A stretch of 64,000 nt of DNA from Avena insularis (Eukaryota > Streptophyta > Magnoliopsida > Poales > Poaceae). The position numbers and the translations under genes were made by a program. Below the pieces are notes generated by a model. It did not search any database. It saw only the letters and a list, made by a program, of their open reading frames with translations, and had not been told where the DNA came from. Positions 45,936 to 54,769 of the stretch are shown in pieces. Within the stretch, counting starts at the first letter, position 1, and every line of letters begins with the position of its first letter. Where the stretch lies: assembly GCA_023614405.1 (NCBI GenBank), contig CM042692.1, positions 122,629,503-122,693,502 on the forward strand. The letters run 5' to 3'.

Positions 45936-46314
45936 CTTCTATTCTGAAATTTAAACATCCATTACACAAGTGATTGCAAAGTGAATACATAATGAAGGGC
46001 ACTACTCATAGGGACTTGTAAGATGCCTAAACATGCATCAAAACAATATCTGTAAGCATTGAACAAGCTTACAAGCTCTCATAACTTGTCACCTACAGCA
46101 GCAAAATACTCAAGATATAAACCACTAAACACAAATCTACTTGGACAAGCGGAGGAGTCACATACCGGAGAACAAATGCTCCAAATTTCAGCAGCAAAGA
46201 TGGGCTGAGCAAGGAGATCGAGAAATCATGGGCAAGAACAGCAAGAATGCGATTTCGAGCAATGAACTGGTGTTTTCTCGGGAGAGAGAAGAAAGTGGGA
46301 AGTGAGAGAGTGAG

Positions 46315-46430
46315 TGGAGGGCCAGGGGTGGCCCACACCATGGCCAGGAGCGCCCTTGGGCTGGCCGCGCCACCAGGTGGTGTGCCTGCCTGGTGGCCCC
46401 CCTGGTACTATCCAGGCACTCCTCTGCCCC
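46315..46430 (-). promoter_or_regulatory. Internal GC-rich module of A between its two genes
   Basis: Contains CCACCAGGTGG, GGCCGCGCC and CCATGGTGTGGGCCACC, the vocabulary of the LTR GC modules, but inside the element, downstream of gag-protease and upstream of the second ORF. On the minus strand it is followed by a pyrimidine-rich stretch (CTCTCTCACTTCCCACTTTC). No clear TATA box. Promoter role is inferred by comparison with E. Confidence 0.4.
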
Positions 46431-46787
46431 TTTTTTCACGTAAAAATTTAATATGAATTTCCTGGAATTTTTCGAGACACTTTATTTTTGAGCAATTTTC
46501 AGGTATAGATGAATGATTTTCTGACAGAAAAAAGGTTTTTGGAATGATGCAATGACAAAACAAAGCTAAACTTCAGAAGTTCTAAGACACTCTAATATGC
46601 AAGCAACTAATAACAGAAAAGTAAACTAAACAAAAACGAAAACTAAAATGGATAGAATAAAAGTAAATGGAGATAATCATGGTGAAAACATTGTTTTGTT
46701 CATTGAAATCCTTTTGTTAACAAGGTTGATCAGGTCTTGTTACCAAAACAATTTTATATGAAACAAAACTTTGTATTCCACTAATGA

Positions 46788-49460
46788 TTATGTTACCTCA
46801 ACCTTAATAGCAATGGTCCCAATCATAATAGTTTCATATTTTTCTCGTGGTATGGGACAATATATTTCTCCAACTTGAATGCCCTCAACATGTTCAATTG
46901 AATTCAAACCATAAGTCCTATCAATCTTCTTGGGGAAATAGACAGTATGCTCCTTGTCATTAACATTGAAAGTCACCTTTCCTTGATTATAATTAATAAT
47001 AGATCCTGCAGTATTAAGAAAAGGTCTCCCAAGAATAATAGACATATTATCATCTTTAGGCATTTCAAGCACAACAAAATCAGTTAATATCAAGCAATTA
47101 TGAGCCACTTGAACAGGTACATCCTCACATATACCAACAGGAATAGTAGTAGATTTATCATCCATTTGCAAAGATATATCAGTTGGTATAAGTTTTTCCA
47201 GTTGAAGTGTCTTATAGAGAGAAAAAGGCATAACACTAACTCCTGCTCCCAAATCACACAAAGCAGTTCTAACATAACTATTTTTAATAGAGCACGAGAT
47301 AGATGGAATCCCTGGGTCTCCAAGTTTCTTTGGAACCTTACCCTTAAAGGAATAATTAGAGAGCAAAGTAGAAATTTCTTCATTAGGGATCTTCCTTTTA
47401 TTCGAGACAATATCCTTCATATACTTTGAATAAGGAGGCAATTTAATAGCATCAGTCAAAGGAATTTGCAAGAATAAAGGTTTCATCCACTCACAAAACT
47501 TATTATAGTGTTCATGTTCCTTTGACTTGTGTTTCTTATCAGGAAAATGCATAGGTTTTTGGACCCAAGGCTCTCTTTCACTACCATGTTTCTTAGCAAC
47601 AAAATCTTCTTTAGTGTATTTAGTATTCTTAGTGTGCCTTTCAGGTTCTTCTTCAACTTTTTCTTTATCAGGAACATCATTTTCTTCATTACCACTTTCA
47701 GTTTCAGCATCAGATACAGATATACTATTAGGATCTTTAGCAGGTTCAGAAGGTTCTACAATAGTTTTATGTTTCTTCTTTCTTTTCTTAGGAGTAGTAC
47801 CACTATTTTCAGCTTGTTGAGAATCCTGCTCAATTCTTTTAGGATGCCCCTCAGGATATAGAGGATCCTGGGTAGCAACACCACTTCTAGTTCTAATTTC
47901 ATAAGCATGTTTTTCTTTAGCAGCATTAACTAGTAAGTCTTTTTGTACCTTAATAAGCTGATTAATTTGAGTTTGGACCATTTGAAAATGTTTAACAAGC
48001 ATTTTCACATCATTAGAGGTTCTTTCCACAATATCCTTCAACTCAACAATAGCTCTAGAGTTTTCCATTAAATGATTTTGCACCCTTTTATTGAATATAT
48101 CTTGCTTAACAATAAAAATATCGAATTCTTCTAAGCATTGATCAGGAGGTTTAGAGTAAGGGATATCACCTTCATCAAAGTGTTGGAGAGAGTGTACCTC
48201 AATAGTGGATGAGTGGGGAATTGGCTTACATAATTCTTCTATAGGAGGTAAATTCTTGACGTCAGCAGCTTTAATTTCCTTCTCCTTAAGACATTTCTTA
48301 GCTTCCTTCATCACTTCATCATTTAGTTCAATAACTCCCATCTTCTTAGATGATGGTATAGGCGCAGGTATAGCTGGTTCAGGTATAATTGTTTTAGGTA
48401 TAGCTGGTTCAGGAGGAGTCCAGTCTTCATAATTCTTGCTTATTTTGGCCATTAATTCCTTAGCTTCCTTGGGGGTCCTATTCCTAAAAACACAATCATC
48501 ACAACTATCTAGGTATGTCCGAGATTCTTCAGTTAGTCCATTATAAAATATATCAAGAAGCTCATTCTTAGGTAATGGACATCCAGCCTGTGCCTGAATC
48601 AAATCACAAAACCTTGCCATGATTTAGGCAATATCTATTTTTCTCCCTGTTTAAAATCAAAAAGTTCCTGCAAAATAGCATGTCTAGCACTAGGAGGAAA
48701 AAACTTCTGCAGGAAAGTACTAATCTAGCAATCAGTGCTATCAATAGATCTAGGAGGTAAATTATTAAACCAAGTTTTAGCTTCTACTTTTAGTGAAAAA
48801 GGGAAAATTTTAGCAACAAAGTAGGTGTGCATCTTAATATCATCAGAAAATAGGACACTCATCGTAGAAAGCTCAGTCATATGTGCTACCGCACTTTCAT
48901 TCTTACTCCCACAAAAAGGTTCTTTCTCAACAATAGCTATGTAAGAAAGATCAAGATAGAAATCATAATCCTTATCTTTAATGTTTATGGGAGATGCAGC
49001 AAACTTAGCATTAGGAGAAAATTTGGGTTTTATAGTACGCCTCTCAAGGAGACTCCTAATAGCACTCCTATCATGGGTGTTTTGACATTCTTTAATAAAT
49101 TCATCGGCCATCTCAATATAACCGTCTTCAATATCATAGCTCTCTAGACTCGGGTGAACTGACAGGTGTAGTAGTGTCTTCATTAGGAGTTTCAGTATTT
49201 CCAGCTATAGTTCTAGCAATCGTAGCATCTAGGAAAGGACCTAATGAACCACTCTTATCAAGCACGATGAAAGCGACATCATAAGTATCAGAAGTTTCAG
49301 ATTCGGCAGTAGTAGCAGTGTGTGTAGCATGTGTATGTGGTGGTGTAAGGAGCTTACTCATAATAGATGGTGAATCAAGAGCAACAGAGGTGTTCAGAAC
49401 CGTACCTCTTTTTGTAGTGGATGGTAAAATAGGAACCTTGCCATCACGAGACTTACCCAT
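46788..49460 (-). pseudogene. Gag-protease of element A, fragmented
   Basis: Three minus-strand frames make one Athila-type Gag-Pro: N-terminal 49,134-49,460, gag core 48,725-49,183 (FPFSLKVEAKTWFNNLPPRS) and 46,788-48,620 (610 residues). The last begins in the gag C-terminal part (GCPLPKNELLDIFYNGLTEE), passes a charged linker rich in K and E, and ends with an aspartic protease (SYVRTALCDLGAGVSVMPFS and MSIILGRPFLNTAG; active site D-L-G, as often in Athila). Breaks are a frameshift around 49,150, a stop at 48,725 and a stop/frameshift at about 48,625-48,650. No reverse transcriptase follows the protease, which ends at 46,788. It lies directly inside the PBS. Confidence 0.85.
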
Positions 49461-49520
49461 GATGGATGGATGGTAGCGAACAATAGTGATTCCAAGTGGA
49501 CTTGATAAATAAAGCTATGC

Positions 49521-49538
49521 TCCCCGGCAACGGCGCCA
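49521..49538 (-). promoter_or_regulatory. Primer-binding site of A
   Basis: TGGCGCCGTTGCCGGGGA on the minus strand, identical to F and H, 11 bases from the 5' LTR. Confidence 0.9.
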
Positions 49539-50622
49539 TAAAATAGTCTTGATGACCCACAAGTATAGAGGGTGTATCACAGTATTTTCGAGGGAAGTGA
49601 AACCCAATTTATTGATTCAACACAAGGGGAGCCAAAGAATATTTATAAGCCTTAACAACTGAGTTGTCAATTTAGCTGCACCTAGAAACAATCTTGCTCA
49701 CAGCAGTTTATCAGTAGCAACAGTTTTGTAGTAGCAATAGTAATGTAATAGCAGTAGTAAAAGTGAAGATAGTAGTAACAATTGCAGCAAACAGTAGGAT
49801 TAAAGCGCTGTAGGCACAGGGATGGATGGACGGGCGTTGCATGGACAAGACAATTCATATAGCAATCAGAAATAGGGCATTTGCAGATAAATAAGATAAA
49901 GCATCCAAGTACTAATAAATCATAGGCATGTGTTCCATATATAGTCATACGTGCTCGCAATGAGAACTTGCACAACATATTTTGTCCTGCCAGCCCGTTT
50001 GCAGCGGGGCCTCAAGGGAACTATTGGCAATTAAGGTGCTCCTTTTAATAGAGCACCGGAGCAAACCAATAAACTCCGTGAACACATGTGATCCTCACAT
50101 CAAAGCCATTCCCTCTAGTTATCCCGATTGATGTCACTTCGGGGCCTTTGGTTCTGGACAACAATATGTGTATACAACTTGCAGGTAAGACCATAAACAA
50201 TGCTATCATAATGAATCAATAACATGTTTAGATCTAAAATCATGGCACTCGGGCCCTAGTGACAAGCATTAAGCATAACAAGTTGCAACAAAGTGAAAAA
50301 GCACTAATAGTAGATACTAGGCACCAAGCCCTAATAATCCGATGCCATTACATGAACGATCTCATCCAATCCCTACCATCCCCATAGCCTACGGTGGGGG
50401 ATTACTCACTCATAGATGGGGAAACATGGATGGTCGATGGAGAAGCGATGGTGATGATGATGGCGATGATCTCCTCCAATTCCCCATCCCGCCAGAGTGC
50501 CAGAACGAAGTTTCTGGTTCCGAATCGCGAAATCTGGTGGTGGGGGCGCAACAGAATTCTTTCTAGAAAAACGTCGAACCCCCCTTGGATTTTAGGTCAA
50601 GAGGTGACGAGGGTTTAACTCA

Positions 50623-51369
50623 TCAATGCCCATTGTTATGGACTTGGGTTTTGGAGAAGGAGGGAGCGCTGGGAGGTTCGACTGCTCCTCCGTTGCCACC
50701 GTTACCGTCGTTGCCACCGTTGCCGGTGTTGGGTGGATCGGTGCCGTTGCCGGTGTTACCACCGTTGCCGCGATTGGGTGGATTGGTGCCGTTGCCGGTG
50801 TTACCACCATTGCCGCGATTGGCGGAGGTGTCGGCTGCGTTGATGACAGCGCACATGAAGTGATTGGGGAAGCTGTTGCTTCCACAACTTTCAGATCCGG
50901 AACCGTAGGTTCCATCTTCAGTGGCCAGATCGCTTAGATTGGAGTCGCGACTGCTGTCGCTGACCGTGTTCTCGACTGCTACCAGAGCGTTGAGCTCACT
51001 GAGGGTGCTGATCGATGGAGGGAACCATGATGCCAGGGCAATCGCCGGTGTTGTCGGCTGATTAGGCATGCGAAGCATGCCCATCTGACCAACTTGGAAG
51101 CGGAGGCTCCCGATCGCCAGGCTGATTCCGTCGCCCACGGACTCGAAGGCCGAGCGGGTGGCCGGCGTCTGGACAGTGAAATCGAAGGCGCCGAAGAGCT
51201 GGCGAATCTCCGTTGTTGCGGAGTTGTAGATCGCAGTTGATGGGGCCGAAGAAGCCGCAACATCAGCACTCCCAATTCCCACAGACGGCGCCAATTGACG
51301 AGGGTTTAACTCATCAATGCCCATTGTTATGGACTTGGGTTTTGGAGAAGGAGGGAGCGCTAGAGACAT
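50623..51369 (-). CDS. Open reading frame running through G, Gly/Asn-rich tail
   Basis: 248 residues without a stop, starting MSLALPPSPKPKSITMGIDE inside the 5' LTR, crossing the PBS and the whole short interior. Residues 45-140 contain IRQLFGAFDFTVQTPATRSA and LAIGSLRFQVGQMGMLRMPN, like an N-terminal gag-leader segment of grass gypsy elements, though I cannot name a family. Residues 185-235 are a low-complexity run of GNGGNTGNGT-type repeats. It ends in the truncated 3' LTR. A more likely functional start is an ATG within the interior. Coding use is uncertain. Confidence 0.45.
   Translation of the reverse strand: MSLALPPSPKPKSITMGIDELNPRQLAPSVGIGSADVAASSAPSTAIYNSATTEIRQLFGAFDFTVQTPATRSAFESVGDGISLAIGSLRFQVGQMGMLRMPNQPTTPAIALASWFPPSISTLSELNALVAVENTVSDSSRDSNLSDLATEDGTYGSGSESCGSNSFPNHFMCAVINAADTSANRGNGGNTGNGTNPPNRGNGGNTGNGTDPPNTGNGGNDGNGGNGGAVEPPSAPSFSKTQVHNNGH
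51277..51295 (-). promoter_or_regulatory. Primer-binding-site-like sequence of G
   Basis: On the minus strand, next to the 5' LTR, TTGGCGCCGTCTGTGGGAA. Many plant gypsy elements have this GGCGCCGTCTGTGGGAA-type site. I cannot say which tRNA it fits. Confidence 0.6.
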
Positions 51370-52309
51370 CTATCGGCTAGCAAACAAGCACACAGGGGAC
51401 AAATGATTTACCCAGGTTCAGGCCTCGTAGAGGTCCCTACTCCTGCTTGTCTGCTCGTGGAATTATCGAAGGAGTCGAATGTTACAATGATGCGCAGATG
51501 CAATCTGGCGGGGGTTGTGGAAACTAGGGTTGCGTGTGTCCTTCTCGCTGCCCCCTCCTAGCCTTTATATAGATAGGCTAGGTCTCGGGTAGCAGGTCGA
51601 GTCGGTTACAAGTTAGGGTTTTTCCCTTTAATCTTTCTATCTTTAGCTTCTTCTTGTTCTTCAATCAATCAAGAGTCCGTAGGTTACTCGAGTCCCTCCA
51701 TCCGGGCCTTGGAGACACCGTGGGCCTATATGTATTTGGACCGTATATACTAAGATCGAGTACCTGTAGGGTATACCCATGTCAAGAGGCAACTTATAGG
51801 TGAAGAGGGAGGCCGACAGGGCAGCCGAGGTGGCCACACCACCCCCAGGCGCGGCCTGGCCTAGCCCGCGCGGCCAGGTGGTATGGGCCCCTCGCGGCCC
51901 TACTCTGCCTCGTCTTCTAGCTTCGTGCGTCTTCTGGTGAAATAGGATTTTTGGCATATTTTCCGGGTTTTTTCCTGATAGTTGATTTTCTGCACAAAAA
52001 CTAGACACCCAGGCAATTCCGCTGAAAACAGCGTCAGTCCGTGTTAGTTGCGTCCAATTCTCACAAGTTTAGAGGAAAAACAATAGCAAAAGTGTTCGGG
52101 AAAGTAGATACGTTTTGGATGTATCAGGTGACTAGATACAAATAGTTTAAGAACATGCAATATCAAAGTTATGAATCAATCAAGAAGTTTTGGGACAATG
52201 CACATTAAACTAAGAATGACCAGTATGCTCTCTCAATAGGTGCATAAAGATAGAAGATGGAGACTCAACATAAAAGTAAAAGAAAGGCCCTACATAGAAG
52301 GAAGCAGGG

Positions 52310-52900
52310 ATTCAGGTCTCATAAAGAGCTTCCAAAAATTATGGTACTTATTAGCTTTGAGCTCTCATTGCCCCTATCATAAGCATCTTTAGGTGATTAA
52401 GGTTAAAGTGAACAAACTATGGAGTATATGCTTGAAAAAGTATAAATTGGCAATCTCATGTCCCTTGAATACGAGGGCCGCTCCTCATGCTACTCAAGTT
52501 TAGTTACCGATAAGTTCTTGTCATAGTAAGTACATGTGTATCATAGAGAACCACTAGTGGGGTACCCCTTGCCCGATGATACGGAAGAATCCCCTTATCA
52601 AAATGACAAGGCAAGCAGACAATAAGCATCTCAGCAATCTTCTTATTTACCATGGGAAAATGGTGTTTTTTCTCTCTTTCCTCTTTTCTCGTCTTTTTTT
52701 CTCTTTTTCTCAATCTCTATCTATTTTTTTATAAGAAAATGCTTCATAGATTGCTCATTATGGTTACGCTGCAGGTTTCCACCATGATTAGGCATGGATT
52801 AGACCAGGGGCCCAGGCATTTCTCTAACACACATACATAACTCCATGGACTTACAAGCTCCCTTTCATTTTACACCGACGACATCCATAAACAAAAGAGC
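52310..52900 (-). repeat. Conserved 3' internal block, copy in B
   Basis: Contains the 69-codon minus frame 52,504-52,713 and an A/G tract on the minus strand at about 52,665-52,735. Aligns with A, E and F. Confidence 0.8.
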
Positions 52901-53685
52901 ATGATATCAACTGGGTACAATGTACAAGTGCAATGTTGAAAGCGTTCCCCATGACAGCATGGTTCTACTAATCCCCAACATATAAGTGAAAGCATATACA
53001 ACATAGATGACACAATGGTTCAAGTTTATTAGGGCAAGAAAAGTAAAGTGTGTCAAAAAGTTCGTGAGAGCTTTAATCATTAATTTTCACATAACAAGTT
53101 TAATTCGGAAGGTAGATAAAAACATGAATATACTTGGAATAGCAAATGCTAATAGGTACGTATGGTGGAATCTTTGGAATAACTTGGTTTTATTTGGAGT
53201 TGGATGCATGAGTGGAACTCATACTTGGTTATGGAGGCTAGCAAAAGACTGAGAGCGACCAACTAAAAGAGCAATAATGGCCATAATCATGCAAAGCGAC
53301 AAAACATCATTAATTAAAGCATAAAGTGATATTACAAGTCAAAAACTAAAGGATCATAAAGGCTATGGTGACTTGGTATAGTCTTAACATGGTGTGAGCA
53401 TACGCCAAGTCAACCCAAATAAAGCATTAAAGGAGAATACCACAATATTATGCTTTTATATGCTAAAACAACGCATGATTCTTTCAAGGCACATTAAGCA
53501 ATCTCAATTGTTTATAACATGTCATGCTACAGCAAAAATCACTAAGCATAAAGCCAAAATAATATCAAGCATGACATGATAAAGTCTAAGTCACAGTCAA
53601 AAACAAGCTCCTTTTTACCACTTAAGCATGAATTTCCTACTCTTTTTCAATCTAAACCAATCTTATTAGAAAACTATCGTCGGAT

Positions 53686-54179
53686 TGATGAAAAGTACGC
53701 CATGAGGGGGTCCTCGAGGCGTGCGGAAGAGAGGGGTGTGAGACATACGGTGTTCCGGGACGGTGAGCACACAAGTTTACCCAGGTTCGAATCCGTCGGC
53801 TTTGGACGGATCCTACTCCTGCTAGCAATCGATGTCTGGCAGGCGGAATATGGGTTACAAAGGTTTACTGTCTTGAGTTGAGGGTCTAAAGTATTGGGTG
53901 CCCTAAAGGCTCTCCCTAGGACGGCTTATATAGATATCCGGCCTAGGGTTTACAAGAGAGATCTATCCGGCTACGACTAAGAGTCGGTTACAGAGTACAT
54001 CTTGAACTACAAGTAACACTATGGGCCTAAGTCAGTAAGTCTTCTGGGACTTTTCGTAGCCGGATTGGACTCCATCTTTCTCCCTGACTGGGCCACCCGT
54101 GAAGCAAAGCTCTAACCCGAAGTGCGCCACCCTGGTCAGTGAGGAACTGTGAGGATACCCGGAAAGTATATCCCCAACA
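53686..54179 (-). repeat. 3' LTR of C
   Basis: About 494 bp. The right end is exact: CCCAACA, so the sense LTR starts TGTTGGGGATATACTTTCC. The left end is placed at TGATGAAAAG (53,686). Minus-strand TATATAAG is at 53,925-53,932, and the ACCCAGGTTC landmark at about 53,778 is shared with G. Confidence 0.8.
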
Positions 54180-54195
54180 GCAGCCCCCGGAGGCC
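54180..54195 (-). promoter_or_regulatory. Polypurine tract of C
   Basis: GCAGCCCCCGGAGG on the plus strand, that is CCTCCGGGGGCTGC in the sense direction, directly adjoining the LTR. Tat-type tracts are often of this G-run form. Confidence 0.7.
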
Positions 54196-54769
54196 TCCAA
54201 GATCCAAAGTCGGATTTATCATCGTCTAGCTTATTCTTCAGCTTGCAGAATCTTGAAGGGTTCCTGAAACTTCAAAACAAGAAATACGATCCGGGTCTTA
54301 AAAATAAGTCAGACCTATCAACAGGTTACTCGGATTTTCCAGCTTGATTTCAAACTAAGCTGGAACTTGATCTCAAATGCCACCTGACACAAGTCATGGT
54401 CAAGTCACGTCATTTGACAGGCATTCCATCAGCACGACCGTTGGTGGGTCCGCGGTTCACGGAACCAAGGTGCCGTTTCAATGCGTGCACGGAGATCGAG
54501 GCGATGTAATCATCGCGTGGGGTCCTTCCTAGTTCCTTCCACGATGCGTGGCGGTTACACTGTAGCTTTTGCATGAATCTTGGCGCAGTTAGGTGGATAT
54601 ATGGGGTTAGGATTTTCTCCGTCTCCTCTCACCTGTCCTTTGCCTTTTCCTCTCCTTCCAATATCTCTGCACGCACAGAGCTCCCCCGTCCCCCCCCCCA
54701 AAACTCCCAGCGCCGCCCATCCTAGGTCATCTACCCACCGGAGAAATAGCTTCTTCTTCCTCTTCCGGG

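Larger units (their letters stand above)
50605..51784 (-). mobile_element. Element G: 1.18-kb non-autonomous Tat-like LTR element
   Basis: Bounded by TSD AGAGG (50,600-50,604 and 51,785-51,789). Ends are TGACGAGGG and CATGTCA, an inverted TGAC/GTCA. The right LTR (51,296-51,784, 489 bp) is the 5' LTR. The left one keeps only 66 bp (50,605-50,670, matching 51,296-51,361). The 5' LTR has a minus-strand TATATAAA (51,564-51,571) and an ACCCAGGTTC landmark, both also in the LTR of C, which suggests a Tat relationship. A PBS-like site adjoins it. The 3' LTR and adjacent interior were largely deleted. Confidence 0.88.
26288..52126 (-). mobile_element. Element A: Athila-like LTR retrotransposon nested in B
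   Basis: Both LTRs and the 5-bp duplication GGTGA (26,283-26,287 and 52,127-52,131) are intact in outline. The 3' LTR is 1,391 bp. The 5' LTR is 2,577 bp, or 1,392 bp without element G and its extra TSD copy. The interior (27,679-29,318 and 44,156-49,549, once F is removed) holds gag-protease, an Athila-type second ORF and the conserved 3' block, but no reverse transcriptase or integrase. About 9.8 kb without insertions. It must have moved with enzymes supplied by another element. Confidence 0.93.
49550..52126 (-). repeat. 5' LTR of A, split by element G
   Basis: Mate of 26,288-27,678. Minus-strand TATAAG is at 51,793-51,798, and G lies four to eight bases from it. GC-rich module at about 51,825-51,910. 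Confidence 0.92.
24522..53685 (-). mobile_element. Element B: Athila-like LTR retrotransposon, outermost layer of the nest
   Basis: Three visible parts: 3' LTR (24,522-25,937), internal sequence 25,938-26,287 and internal sequence 52,127-53,685. Elements A (26,288-52,126) and C (from 53,686) separate them. The two internal parts align as one continuous stretch with element F around 42,150-42,230 and 40,600-42,100 reverse-complemented. The five bases before the 3' LTR are ACTAG (24,517-24,521), which should be repeated after B's unseen 5' LTR. No gag or pol is visible in the part present. Confidence 0.85.

Noticed and set aside
47090..47861. Plus- and minus-strand alternative frames across the gag-protease of A
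   Set aside because: Shadows of the 610-codon Gag-Pro frame. Ser/Phe- or Ile/Lys-rich without domains.
50626..50937. Plus-strand frames of 92-103 codons rich in Val/Ala/Gly or Pro/Leu
   Set aside because: They read the complement of the GNGG repeat coding region of G. Repeats keep all frames open.
50600..51789. Mutator-type insertion with a 9-bp duplication GTCAAGAGG
   Set aside because: The outer four bases GTCA belong to the element's own end (CATGTCA). With TG...CA termini, an LTR and a PBS-like site, a 5-bp LTR-retrotransposon duplication is the better reading.
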